Shown here: positions 26,561-36,702 of the stretch, one piece after another
Layout of the letters: each line of letters begins with the position of its first letter
Numbering within the stretch: the stretch's first letter is position 1
Assembly: GCA_963760285.1 (NCBI GenBank)
Contig: CAVXCI010000001.1
Location: 248,001-312,000 of the forward strand
Length of the DNA: 64,000 nt
Reading direction: 5' to 3'
From: PALSA-278 sp963760285
GTDB taxonomy: Bacteria > Acidobacteriota > Terriglobia > Acidiferrales > UBA7541
Translations under genes and position numbers: made by a program
The notes under the pieces: generated by a model
What the model was told of the DNA's origin: nothing
The model's database searches: none
What the model saw: only the letters and a program-made list of their open reading frames with translations

Positions 26561-27382
26561 TTATGACTTCCGCCGTTGGACAATGGCTTTATCCCCAAAG
26601 TGCTTTCTGCGCGTCTTGGCGCCCAGAGTGGGGAAACCCCACGGCGTCTTGGGGTGGTTGCCCTTCACGCGGCCTTCTCCGCCGCCGTGCGGATGGTCCA
26701 CGGGATTCATGGCCACGCCACGAACCGTGGGCCGAATGCCCATCCAACGCGACCGGCCAGCTTTTCCATAGGTGACATTTTCGTGGTCCAAATTGCCGAC
26801 CTGTCCCACGGTAGCCATGCAGTTCAAATGAAACTTGCGTGTTTCTCCGGAAGGCAGCTTGATCAGCGCGAAATCGCCTTCCTTGCTCAACAACTGCGCA
26901 GCGCCACCCGCCGAACGCACCATCTGTCCGCCCTTGCCGGGGGACATTTCCAGGTTGTGGACCATGGTGCCGGGCGGGATATTCCGAAACGGCAGCGCGT
27001 TTCCGGGCAGAATGTCCGCTTCCGCGCCATTCCGCACGGTCATGCCCACTTCCAGGCCTACCGGATGCAGGATGTAGCGCTTCTCTCCGTCCGCATAGTG
27101 CAGCAACGCCAGCCGCGCGGAGCGGTTGGGATCGTATTCAATCGCCGCCACTTTGGCGGGGACGCCAATTTTTTCACGCCGAAAATCCACGATGCGATAC
27201 TTGCGCGCGTGGCCGCCGCCGCGGTGCCATACCGTCACCTCGCCGTGACTGTTGCGTCCGCCGGTCCGTTTCTGCGCTTCCACCAGCGACTTTTCCGGCT
27301 TCTGCCTGGTCACCTCGCTCTTGTCGAGCATGGTGATGAATCGCCGCGATGGTGTATATGGTTTATAGCTCTTCAGTGCCAT
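26561..27382 (-). CDS. rplB: 50S ribosomal protein L2
   Basis: 273 residues. Begins MALKSYKPYTPSRRF; the family signature VRGVAMNPVDHPHGGGEGR near the C-terminus includes the His implicated in peptidyl transfer geometry. Full length. Confidence 0.98.
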   Translation of the reverse strand: MALKSYKPYTPSRRFITMLDKSEVTRQKPEKSLVEAQKRTGGRNSHGEVTVWHRGGGHARKYRIVDFRREKIGVPAKVAAIEYDPNRSARLALLHYADGEKRYILHPVGLEVGMTVRNGAEADILPGNALPFRNIPPGTMVHNLEMSPGKGGQMVRSAGGAAQLLSKEGDFALIKLPSGETRKFHLNCMATVGQVGNLDHENVTYGKAGRSRWMGIRPTVRGVAMNPVDHPHGGGEGRVKGNHPKTPWGFPTLGAKTRRKHFGDKAIVQRRKS

Positions 27383-27423
27383 GATTGCCTCGTGCCGCCG
27401 GAATCACTTTCTCTCTTTGCGAA

Positions 27424-27720
27424 TCAGAGGTTCTCGGCGTACTCGATCATCTTTTCACCCGGGGCCAGCCGGACGTACGCTTTCTTCCAATCGCGCCGGT
27501 AGCCTTCGGCGCGCCCCCGCCGGCGCATCTTGCCGTGAAAATTGGCGGTGCGCACCGCGGCGACTTTCACCTTGAAAAGCTTCTGTACCGCTTCCTTGAT
27601 TTCCGTCTTGGTGGCCTTGACGGCTACTTCGAAAACCACGGTGTGCTGCGCTTCCTTCATCCCCAAACCCTTTTCCGTGATGATGGGGCGGCGAATCACC
27701 TGATAGGGACGCGTGGTCAT
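27424..27720 (-). CDS. rplW: 50S ribosomal protein L23
   Basis: 98 residues. Begins near YQVIRRPIITEKG; includes TEIKEAVQKLFKVKVAAVRT. L23 is the docking site for trigger factor and SRP at the tunnel exit. Four bases from rplD. Confidence 0.96.
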   Translation of the reverse strand: MTTRPYQVIRRPIITEKGLGMKEAQHTVVFEVAVKATKTEIKEAVQKLFKVKVAAVRTANFHGKMRRRGRAEGYRRDWKKAYVRLAPGEKMIEYAENL

Positions 27721-27723
27721 GGG

Positions 27724-28407
27724 CTATTTCCTGCTCCCCGCCGCTGGCGCGGGCTGAATCTGCACGGGTTCGGACTTGTCGCTGCCCAGCGCGCGGCTCA
27801 GTTTCAGGGCCGCTTCGCGCGTGAGCATCAACCGGTCGTGCCGCAACAGATCGTAAGGCTGCAACGCATTGGTCTTCACCAGCTTCACGCCGGCCAGATT
27901 GCGGCTGGCGCGCTCCAGATTACTGCTGGCGGTGATTTCCACCAGAAGAATGGTGCGGCTTCCGCCGTCCAGCTTGGTGAGCGCCTGCCGAAAACTTTTG
28001 GTCTTGTGCGTATCCAGCGACCATTCATCCACCACGGTCAATTTCCTGTCCGCCAGTTTGGCGGACAGCGCGGAGCGCAACGCACCCACCAGAACTTTCT
28101 TCGGAATGCGGTAGGCATAACTCCGCGGGCGAGGTCCATGGACCGTTCCGCCATGCCGCCAGAGGGGCGAACGGATGGATCCGATGCGCGCCCGGCCAGT
28201 GCCCTTCTGCCGCCAGAGCTTGCGTCCCGCGCCGCTGACTTCGCTCTTGTCCTTGGTCTTGTGCGTGCCAGCGCGCTGCGCCGCCAGATAGTTCCTCACC
28301 GTTTCATGGAGCAGATGGGGATTCACGCGCGCGGCAAATACTTCATCCGCCAGCGTTATCTGGCCGACTTTGTTCCCTGCGATATTTAGAACGTCTACGA
28401 CGGGCAT
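27724..28407 (-). CDS. rplD: 50S ribosomal protein L4
   Basis: 227 residues. The tunnel loop has GAGRKLWRQKGTGRARIGS and RSPLWRHGGTVHGPRPR. A C-terminal tail of about 20 residues (QIQPAPAAGSRK) is extra relative to typical L4. In enterics L4 autoregulates the S10 operon; no such element is identified here. Confidence 0.97.
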   Translation of the reverse strand: MPVVDVLNIAGNKVGQITLADEVFAARVNPHLLHETVRNYLAAQRAGTHKTKDKSEVSGAGRKLWRQKGTGRARIGSIRSPLWRHGGTVHGPRPRSYAYRIPKKVLVGALRSALSAKLADRKLTVVDEWSLDTHKTKSFRQALTKLDGGSRTILLVEITASSNLERASRNLAGVKLVKTNALQPYDLLRHDRLMLTREAALKLSRALGSDKSEPVQIQPAPAAGSRK

Positions 28408-28417
28408 GCTCGCCTCG

Positions 28418-29059
28418 TTACCGGCCTTTGCCGGCCTTTCGAATCACGATATAACTGCCGTTGGGGCCGGCCACCGCGCCGTTCACCAACACCAGGTTTT
28501 CTTCCGCATCCACTTTCACCACGCGCAAATTCCTGGAAGTTACGCGGACATTTCCCATGTGCCCGGGAAAATGCTGGCCCTTCCACACCCGCGATGGAAA
28601 GGAACTGGCTCCAATGCCGCCCGGCGCGCGATGGAACATGGAGCCGTGGCTGGCATCGCCGCCGCGGTAGTGCCAGCGCTTGACGCCGCCGGCAAATCCA
28701 CGGCCTTTGCTCACGCCAATCACATCCACCAGTTCACCGGCGGCGAAGCTGTCCGCCAGAACACGATCTCCCGGCTTGGTCTCTTCCTTGGAATCCTTCA
28801 ACCGGAATTCGCGCAGGAAACGCATCGGCGCCACTCCGGCCTTCTTGAAATGGCCGGTCATGGGCTTGTTGACGCGCTGAGCCTTGATGAATTCCACCAG
28901 GCCGAGCTGCACGGCGTCATAGCCGTCCTGATCCGCCGTTCTGCGCTGAACCACCACGCAGGGGCCGGCCTGCAGCACGGTGCAGGACACCGCCGCGCCG
29001 TCTTCGGCGTAAATCTGCGTCATGCCCAGCTTGATTCCGAGTATTCCGTTGACCGCCAT
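28418..29059 (-). CDS. rplC: 50S ribosomal protein L3
   Basis: 213 residues. Begins MAVNGILGIKLGMTQIY. The signature VIGVSKGRGFAGGVKRWHY and the loop reaching the peptidyl transferase centre are present. Full length. Confidence 0.97.
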   Translation of the reverse strand: MAVNGILGIKLGMTQIYAEDGAAVSCTVLQAGPCVVVQRRTADQDGYDAVQLGLVEFIKAQRVNKPMTGHFKKAGVAPMRFLREFRLKDSKEETKPGDRVLADSFAAGELVDVIGVSKGRGFAGGVKRWHYRGGDASHGSMFHRAPGGIGASSFPSRVWKGQHFPGHMGNVRVTSRNLRVVKVDAEENLVLVNGAVAGPNGSYIVIRKAGKGR

Positions 29060-29077
29060 GTTCGCTGCTCTCTCTCG

Positions 29078-29413
29078 TTACTTCGCTGCGTGTTCCCGGC
29101 CGAAAGCCTTGATTTCCACGTCCACGCCCGGCGGCAGATCCAGCTTCATCAGCGCGTCCACCGTGTCCGGCGTGGGTTCCAGGATGTCAATCAGCCGCTT
29201 GTGCGTCCGCATTTCAAACTGCTCGCGCGATTTCTTGTCCACGTGCGGCGACCGCAGCACCGTCCAGCGGTTGATCATCGTGGGCAGGGGAATCGGACCG
29301 GCCACTTCCGCGCCGGTGCGCCGCGCTGTCTCCACAATTTCCCGCGTGGATTGATCCAGAATGCGGTGGTCGTAGGCCTTCAAACGAATGCGAATTTTTT
29401 CTCCGTTGGACAT
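29078..29413 (-). CDS. rpsJ: 30S ribosomal protein S10
   Basis: 111 residues. KIRIRLKAYDHRILDQS and the RSPHVDKKSREQFEMRTHKR loop identify S10, which also acts as NusE in transcription antitermination. Three bases after the tuf stop, so the str and S10 operons are joined. Confidence 0.97.
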   Translation of the reverse strand: MSNGEKIRIRLKAYDHRILDQSTREIVETARRTGAEVAGPIPLPTMINRWTVLRSPHVDKKSREQFEMRTHKRLIDILEPTPDTVDALMKLDLPPGVDVEIKAFGREHAAK

Positions 29414-29416
29414 GGG

Positions 29417-30604
<1,188 letters not shown>

Positions 30605-30646
30605 GCTCTGCTCCTCAGCGTTTTCTGACGTTCAAAAATTCTCAGC

Positions 30647-32914
30647 CTAAGCCTTAACCGTTTTCCCCGTAGCTTTGGCGATCACTTCTTCGGAAACGTT
30701 AACCGGCGCCTGCTCGTAATGCGAAAAATGCATGGTGAAACTGCCGCGCCCCTGCGTGCGGCTGCGGATGTCCGTGGCATAACCGAACATTTCCGCCAGC
30801 GGAACCTCGGTGCGAATAATCTGGCTGCCAGCGCGCGATTCCATCCCCTGAATTCGTCCGCGGCGGCCATTCAAATCGCCAATCACGTCGCCCATGTATT
30901 CTTCGGGGACCACCACTTCAATGCGCATGATGGGTTCCAGCAGCTTGGGATGGCCGCGGCGGCAGGCTTCCTTGAAAGCCATGGAACCGGCAATCTTGAA
31001 GGCCATTTCCGAGCTGTCCACTTCGTGATAGCTGCCGTCGTCCACCACCACGGCGAGATCCACCATTTCGAAACCGGCCAGAACACCGTTTTCCATGGCT
31101 TCCGCGACGCCGTCCTGAATGGGCCGGATAAATTCCCTGGGAATCGAGCCGCCAATGGTCTTGTCAATGAACAACAGGCGGTGATCTTTATCAAAGCGCC
31201 ACTTCCCGCCATGGCCGCCGACTACCGTCTTGGCCACCTCGTCCAGCTCGTCGGTGGACATCTCATGCATATCTTCATGCCCAGCGCCTGGCATAGGATG
31301 CACCGTCAGCTTGACGTGGCCATATTGCCCATGGCCGCCGGTCTGGCGGATGTATTTTCCTTCGGCGCTGGCCGCCTTGATGATGGTTTCGCGGTACGCC
31401 ACCTGCGGACGGCCCACGTTGGCCTGCACGTTGAACTCGCGCATCATGCGGTCCACGATGATTTCCAGATGCAGTTCGCCCATTCCGGAAATCAGCGTCT
31501 GCCCGGTATCCGGATCGGTATGCATCCGGAACGTGGGATCTTCCTGCATCAACCGCGCCAGGGCGTTGCCCATTTTTTCCTGGTCGGCCTTCGTTTTCGG
31601 CTCAATGGAAACGGAAATAACCGGCGCGGGAAATTCGATGGATTCCAGAACGACGGGCTTGTCCTCATCGCACAGCGTGTCGCCCGTGGAAACATTTTTC
31701 AGGCCCACGCACGCGGCAATATCGCCCGCGTCAATAAATTCAATTTCTTCGCGCTTGTTGGCGTGCATGCGCATCAGACGGCCCAGACGCTCGCGCGTCT
31801 TCTTGGAAGAGTTGTAAACCGAGTCGCCGGTCTTGACCACGCCGGAATACACGCGAATATAAGTAAGATGACCGACATAAGGGTCGGACATAATTTTGAA
31901 AGCCAGCGCCGCGAAGGGCTGATCGTCGCTGGGACGCCGCAAAACCGGCTCGCTGCCGTCCTCGGTTTCGCCTTCCATCGGAGGAACTTCCGCGGGCGAA
32001 GGAAGAAAATCCACAATGGCATCCAGCAGCGGCTGCACACCCTTGTTCTTAAAAGCCGAACCGGCCAGCACGGGAACCAGTTTCAACGCGATGGTGGAGC
32101 GGCGAATCGAAGCGCGCAGTTCCGCCGGCTCCAGCTTGTGCTCGGCGAGATATTTATCCAGCACGGCGTCATCATGCTCGGCGACGTATTCCACAACCTT
32201 GTCGCGGTGCTCGCGATAGAATTCGGGGCTCAGGGCCGAAGCAGTCACAGCTCTCTGAACTTCCGGGCGCTCTTTCAGGAATGCTTCGTCCCATAGCTTT
32301 TCCACCGGCAGAGTTTCGTATTCCGCGCCGAGCGTCTCGTCATTCCAGATGATGGCTTTCTCTTCGATGAAATCAATGACCCCGATGAAATTGTCTTCTT
32401 TTCCGATGGGGAACTGCAGCGGCACGGGGTGAGCGGAAAGCCGCTGGCGCATGGAGCGGATGGCGTGATCAAAATCCGCGCCGATACGGTCCATCTTGTT
32501 CACAAAGGCGATGCGCGGGACGCGATATTTATCCGCCTGCCGCCAGACGGTTTCCGACTGCGGCTGCACGCCGGCCACCGCGTCAAAAATCGCCACGGCT
32601 CCGTCCAGCACCCGCAGGGAGCGTTCCACTTCCACGGTAAAATCCACGTGGCCGGGGGTATCAATAATGTTGATGCGATAGCGCGTTCCAAAACGCTGCC
32701 AGGAAGCCGTGGTAGCCGCGGAGGTGATGGTGATGCCGCGCTCCTTTTCCTGCTCCATCCAGTCCATGACGGTATTGCCGTCATCGACATCCCCCAGCTT
32801 ATAAGTGACACCCGTATAGAAAAGGATGCGCTCCGTGGAAGTGGTCTTCCCGGCGTCGATATGCGCCATGATGCCGATGTTGCGCATCATTTCTATGGGG
32901 AATGCTCGGGGCAT
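30647..32914 (-). CDS. fusA: Translation elongation factor G, longer than usual
   Basis: 755 residues; about 690-705 is usual. G1 AHIDAGKTT, G3 DTPGHVDF and G4 NKMD are present, and the order of domains I-V is normal. The extra length is in two places: the G' part of domain I (EFYREHRDKVVEYVAEHDDA region, about residues 230-265) and domain IV (HEDMHEMSTDELDEVAKTVV, then GGHGGKWRF, about residues 525-560). Both insertions keep frame. The domain IV insert is near the part that enters the decoding centre. Operon context is the classic rpsL-rpsG-fusA-tuf. Confidence 0.97.
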   Translation of the reverse strand: MPRAFPIEMMRNIGIMAHIDAGKTTSTERILFYTGVTYKLGDVDDGNTVMDWMEQEKERGITITSAATTASWQRFGTRYRINIIDTPGHVDFTVEVERSLRVLDGAVAIFDAVAGVQPQSETVWRQADKYRVPRIAFVNKMDRIGADFDHAIRSMRQRLSAHPVPLQFPIGKEDNFIGVIDFIEEKAIIWNDETLGAEYETLPVEKLWDEAFLKERPEVQRAVTASALSPEFYREHRDKVVEYVAEHDDAVLDKYLAEHKLEPAELRASIRRSTIALKLVPVLAGSAFKNKGVQPLLDAIVDFLPSPAEVPPMEGETEDGSEPVLRRPSDDQPFAALAFKIMSDPYVGHLTYIRVYSGVVKTGDSVYNSSKKTRERLGRLMRMHANKREEIEFIDAGDIAACVGLKNVSTGDTLCDEDKPVVLESIEFPAPVISVSIEPKTKADQEKMGNALARLMQEDPTFRMHTDPDTGQTLISGMGELHLEIIVDRMMREFNVQANVGRPQVAYRETIIKAASAEGKYIRQTGGHGQYGHVKLTVHPMPGAGHEDMHEMSTDELDEVAKTVVGGHGGKWRFDKDHRLLFIDKTIGGSIPREFIRPIQDGVAEAMENGVLAGFEMVDLAVVVDDGSYHEVDSSEMAFKIAGSMAFKEACRRGHPKLLEPIMRIEVVVPEEYMGDVIGDLNGRRGRIQGMESRAGSQIIRTEVPLAEMFGYATDIRSRTQGRGSFTMHFSHYEQAPVNVSEEVIAKATGKTVKA

Positions 32915-32929
32915 GAAAATCTCTCGCGC

Positions 32930-33400
32930 TTACCAGCGATAATGGGCAAAGGCCTTGTTGGCCTCCGCCATGCGGTGCACGTCCTCCTTCTTCTTGACGG
33001 CGCCGCCCTTGCCGTTGGCGGCGTCCAAAATTTCGTCAGCCAGCTTGTCGCGCATGGTCTTGCCGCCGCGTTCCCGCGCATACAGGATCAGCCAGTGAAT
33101 GGCCAGCGACTGCTTGCGGTTGGGAGTAACCTCGATGGGCACCTGGTAGTTCGCGCCGCCCACGCGCCGGGTTTTCACTTCCAGCACCGGCTTGCAGTTC
33201 TCCACCGCTTTCTTGAAAAGCTTGAAGGGATCGTCGTTGGCCTTCTGCCCCAACTGCTCCAGGGCGCCATAAAAAATTGTCTGCGCCGTGGCGCGCTTGC
33301 CGTCGTACATCATGCAATTGATAAACTTCTGCACCACGTCGCTGCCGTAGACAGCGTCAGAAACCACCCGGCGATGAACGATGCTTCCCTTGCGAGGCAC
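32930..33400 (-). CDS. rpsG: 30S ribosomal protein S7
   Basis: 156 residues. Begins MPRKGSIVHRRVVSDAVYGS; contains VGGANYQVPIEV and ends RMAEANKAFAHYRW. Primary binder of the 16S 3' major domain. Confidence 0.98.
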   Translation of the reverse strand: MPRKGSIVHRRVVSDAVYGSDVVQKFINCMMYDGKRATAQTIFYGALEQLGQKANDDPFKLFKKAVENCKPVLEVKTRRVGGANYQVPIEVTPNRKQSLAIHWLILYARERGGKTMRDKLADEILDAANGKGGAVKKKEDVHRMAEANKAFAHYRW

Positions 33401-33414
33401 TGATTCGTCCTCCC

Positions 33415-33795
33415 TTACTTCCCGGCCTTAGGCCGCTTGGCGCCATATTTCGAACGCCCTTGCTTGCGGTTTTCCACGCCGGCGGTATCCAGCGTCCCAC
33501 GGACAATGTGATAACGCACGCCCGGCAGATCCTTCACGCGGCCTCCGCGGGCCAGCACGATGGAGTGTTCCTGCAAATTGTGGCCGATACCGGGGATGTA
33601 CGCGGTGACCTCCGAACCATTGGTCAGGCGCGCCCGGGCAACTTTCCGCAGAGCTGAGTTCGGCTTTTTCGGCGTCTGCGTGTATACGCGCACGCAAACT
33701 CCCCGCTTTTCCGGACAGCCTTCCAGCGCAGGCGACTTCGTCTTCGACCGAACCAGTTCCCGGCCGTGGCGAACCAGTTGTGCGAACGTTGGCAC
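33415..33795 (-). CDS. rpsL: 30S ribosomal protein S12
   Basis: 126 residues. Decoding-centre protein. PKKPNSALRKVARARL, with the Lys corresponding to the classic streptomycin-resistance site in wild-type form, and PGVRYHIVRGTLD are present. First gene of the 36-gene superoperon; a long leader lies upstream. Confidence 0.98.
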   Translation of the reverse strand: MPTFAQLVRHGRELVRSKTKSPALEGCPEKRGVCVRVYTQTPKKPNSALRKVARARLTNGSEVTAYIPGIGHNLQEHSIVLARGGRVKDLPGVRYHIVRGTLDTAGVENRKQGRSKYGAKRPKAGK

Positions 33796-34113
33796 GATAT
33801 TACCCCCGCGTCTTTCTCCGCCAAATGCGGATTCTTCGGATACAGGCGGCTCTGCAGCCGCAAAATATTCCAGCGACAGTTGTGAACAGAAGGAGCCGCA
33901 AACGGCGCCGAAGGAAACTACAAGGAACTCCGCGGAGACAAAGCTCGCTTAAGCGAGCAGATGACCCTCATTCAAAGCGGAGACACATTACGGCTTTGCG
34001 GGGCTGGCGCCCCATTTTGGCCGTTCTGTCACCTCGTTCCTTCGTTCTCTGTTCCTCGGTGACAGACAAACACACTACCATGGCGGGCCCACACCTTTCC
34101 GCCACGAAAAAAT
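33796..34113 (-). promoter_or_regulatory. Structured 5' leader of the ribosomal superoperon
   Basis: About 310 bases between the predicted transcription start and rpsL without a convincing ORF. It holds a long stem (nine-base arms TCTGTCACC / GGTGACAGA at 34025-34033 and 34058-34066), a GGGGC-loop-GCCCC hairpin near 34000-34013, and a perfect 16-base palindrome GCTCGCTTAAGCGAGC at 33943-33958. Such a leader suggests antitermination or autoregulation, but no known motif is recognised. Confidence 0.5.
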
Positions 34114-34142
34114 ATTATAGGGAGCAAACCATGCCCTGTCAA
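34114..34142 (-). promoter_or_regulatory. Perfect-consensus sigma-70 promoter of the str-S10-spc-alpha superoperon
   Basis: Minus strand TTGACA (34142-34137), a 17-base spacer and TATAAT (34119-34114), an exact match in both boxes and spacing. It drives the 36-gene run starting with rpsL. Confidence 0.9.
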
Positions 34143-34338
34143 CCTAGATAATGGCACGATTCTGCGTCACGGCCCGTTTTATAATCTGGGGGCCACCCAC
34201 GAAGCGGAATGCAGATCCTTGCACGAACTCACGGAATAGTAGGACAAACAGCATAGATTCTGGGTTATAACGGGAGGTGGCCCGCCTCAGGTTAACAAAG
34301 GAGTGTCGAGCCGAATCCAGAACCGGAGCTAAGTCCTT
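34143..34338. other. Intergenic region upstream of the choice-of-anchor D gene
   Basis: 196 bases with no ORF. TATAAT at 34180-34185 on the plus strand could be the -10 box for the downstream gene, but no good -35 accompanies it. Confidence 0.35.
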
Positions 34339-35109
34339 ATGAAACAACCATTTCGAGCAATAATCCTGGCTTGCGCTGTATCCTCCGCTTTCCTGGGAGT
34401 GGCGTGGGCTGGAGATCCCCTGGTCACATTATCGCTCTCGGAGCTAGAATTCGCGTCAACGGCGCAGGGGAGTGCCAGCCGTCCGCAGGACGTATTGCTG
34501 ACTAATAATGGAGTGGCCGAGTTGACCATCTCCGGCATCGCCATCACCGGCGAGAACAGCGGGGATTTCACGCAGAAGAGCAATTGTCCCATCTCCCCGG
34601 CAACGCTTGCGGCCAAAGCCAGTTGCAAAATCCGCGTCGTTTTCAAGCCGTCAACGGCTCAAGGCGGTGAGTCGGCCACCCTGCAAATTTCCGACAACGC
34701 CTCGGAAAGCCCGCAGAGCGTCCACCTCTCCGGCGCAGCAACCGCGGCTGCGGCGGCCGTTTCCCTGTCTCCCGATCGAATTTCATTCGCCAATCAGTCC
34801 GTAAACACCACCAGTCCAATAAAAGTGATTGTGCTGACCAATACCGGCAGCGCCACCTTGACCATCAGCACCGAAATCAGCATAACCGGGCCGGCCGTCA
34901 GCGAATTCCGCCGGCATAGCGTGCAGGGCGGATGTCCGCAGAGCGCCGGAGAGCTGCCGCCAAAATCCAGCTGTCGCGTTGGCGTGGTTTTTTCGCCGTC
35001 AACGACGGGCCCGAAAACCGCGCAGATTACCATCGTGGATGACGCGCCGGGAAGCCCTCATGTTGTGCCTCTTAGTGGCACCGGCGTGGGATCCTCCGGC
35101 ACGCAGTGA
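34339..35109 (+). CDS. Secreted choice-of-anchor D (ASH/HYDIN-like) protein
   Basis: 256 residues. Signal peptide about 1-25 (ends SAFLGVAWAG). Two tandem beta-sandwich repeats of about 105 residues follow, each with LTNNG/LTNTG, a CPxS...L-x-K-x-S-C region and a closing HLSGA/PLSGTG, as in ASH/choice-of-anchor D domains. Each repeat has a Cys pair that may form a disulfide. Function unknown; probably surface or periplasmic. Confidence 0.8.
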   Translation: MKQPFRAIILACAVSSAFLGVAWAGDPLVTLSLSELEFASTAQGSASRPQDVLLTNNGVAELTISGIAITGENSGDFTQKSNCPISPATLAAKASCKIRVVFKPSTAQGGESATLQISDNASESPQSVHLSGAATAAAAAVSLSPDRISFANQSVNTTSPIKVIVLTNTGSATLTISTEISITGPAVSEFRRHSVQGGCPQSAGELPPKSSCRVGVVFSPSTTGPKTAQITIVDDAPGSPHVVPLSGTGVGSSGTQ

Positions 35110-35236
35110 GCCGGCGGGGAATCGAAGACTGCCGGTGGCGGCGACTGGGAGCGCAATTTCCCCGTCGCAATCTATGTTGAAGGGGACTTAATGGATTGCC
35201 GGCGTGGTCGCCTGCAATCCGCGGTTCTTTCCAGAC

Positions 35237-35812
35237 TTACCTGATTTCCAAAATTTCCTTTTCCTTGGCGGCGGCGAGGTCTTCAATTTTCTTGGTTTCC
35301 TGGTGAGTAATCTTTTCGATTTCTTCCAGCGAACGCTTCTTTTCGTCTTCGCTGATCTTCTTTTCCTTCTCCAGCTTTTCGACGGCTTCCTTGATATCAC
35401 GGCGAATATTGCGGACAGCGGTGCGGTGCTCTTCCAAAACCCGGTGCATGTGTTTCACCAAATCCTTGCGGCGCTCTTCGGTAAGCGGCGGTATCGGAAC
35501 GCGAACCACTTTGCCGTCGCTGGAGGGATTCAGGCCCAGGTCCGAAGTGCGGATGGCCTTGTCAATTAAGGCCACGGCGCTGGGGTCCCAGGGCGAAATC
35601 ACTATGGTCATGGGATCTGGAACAGTCATATTGCCGAGCTGATTCAACGGCATCAGCGACCCGTGGTAATCCACGCGGACATGGTCCAGCAGCGCAACGT
35701 TGGCGCGGCCCGTGCGAACTCCAGCCAGGCCCTCTCGAAAGTCCTCCACGGCCTTCTCCATGCGCGCGCGCATCTGCGCTTGAGCATCCTTAGTGGTGGC
35801 AATCACGGTCAT
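35237..35812 (-). CDS. frr: Ribosome recycling factor
   Basis: 191 residues. Splits post-termination ribosomes with EF-G. Signatures are GVRTGRANVALLDHVRVDYHG and the C-terminal helix with EKITHQETKKIEDL. It follows pyrH by 19 bases, a common pairing. Confidence 0.96.
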   Translation of the reverse strand: MTVIATTKDAQAQMRARMEKAVEDFREGLAGVRTGRANVALLDHVRVDYHGSLMPLNQLGNMTVPDPMTIVISPWDPSAVALIDKAIRTSDLGLNPSSDGKVVRVPIPPLTEERRKDLVKHMHRVLEEHRTAVRNIRRDIKEAVEKLEKEKKISEDEKKRSLEEIEKITHQETKKIEDLAAAKEKEILEIR

Positions 35813-35831
35813 TGTGTTCTCTCCCTTCCGA

Positions 35832-36590
35832 TCAAACTGCGCTCACCTGCGAGCCGACCTTTTCACCCATGACTACACGGCGGATATTTCCGGCCACGTT
35901 CATGCTGAAGACAATGATGGGCATTTTGTTGTCCATGCACAGGGAAATCGCGGTGGAATCCATCACCGCCAGTCCCTTTTGCAGGACATCGAGGTAAGTG
36001 ATTTTTTCAAACCTCTTGGCGCTGGGCACTTTTTCGGGATCGGCGTCGTAGACGCCGTCCACGCGCGTGGCTTTCAAGATTACCTGCGCCTTGATTTCCA
36101 TGGCGCGCAAAGCCGCGGCAGTGTCCGTGGAGAAATACGGATTTCCGGTGCCGCCGGCAAAAATGACCACCCGCCCTTTTTCCAGATGCCGCATGGCGCG
36201 GCGCCGGATGAACGGTTCAGCCACCTCGTGCATCTCAATGGCGCTCATCAGGCGCGTTTGGCAATCCTCTTTTTCGAGCGCATCCTGCAATGCCATTCCG
36301 TTGATCACCGTGGCGAGCATGCCCATGTAGTCGCCCGTGGCGCGTTCAACGGAAAGCTCCTTCTGGCGGCCTCCGCGAAAAATGTTTCCGCCGCCCACCA
36401 TGATGGCGACTTCCACGCCCAGCCGCTGCACTTCCTTCACTTCCTGCGCGATGGCTGACACGGTGGCGCCATGAATGCCCGCGGGCAGCGGGCCCTGCAT
36501 GGATTCACCCGACAGTTTCAAAACAATGCGGCTAAATTGTGGAGTTCGTTGTTGCGCTTCGGTGCTGGTTTTTGTGCTGGCCGGAGTCAT
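35832..36590 (-). CDS. pyrH: Uridylate kinase
   Basis: 252 residues. Phosphorylates UMP to UDP; bacterial hexameric type of the amino acid kinase fold. RIVLKLSGESMQG, MVGGGNIFRGG and FAGGTGNPYFSTDTAAALRA are present. A possible extended -10 (TGGTAGAAT, 36658-36650 minus) lies upstream, but without a good -35. Confidence 0.96.
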   Translation of the reverse strand: MTPASTKTSTEAQQRTPQFSRIVLKLSGESMQGPLPAGIHGATVSAIAQEVKEVQRLGVEVAIMVGGGNIFRGGRQKELSVERATGDYMGMLATVINGMALQDALEKEDCQTRLMSAIEMHEVAEPFIRRRAMRHLEKGRVVIFAGGTGNPYFSTDTAAALRAMEIKAQVILKATRVDGVYDADPEKVPSAKRFEKITYLDVLQKGLAVMDSTAISLCMDNKMPIIVFSMNVAGNIRRVVMGEKVGSQVSAV

Positions 36591-36702
36591 CGTGTGATTT
36601 CGCTCTCCGCGGGAGTCAAACCATCCCCCCGCCGGAGCCGAAGCTGCGCATTCTACCAGACTTTGCGGGCCGGGAAACCATCCCCGCTGACAAAAAACCT
36701 AT

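Noticed and set aside
30719..32296. 525-codon plus-strand open frame opposite fusA
   Set aside because: Mirror of EF-G codon bias; no domain.
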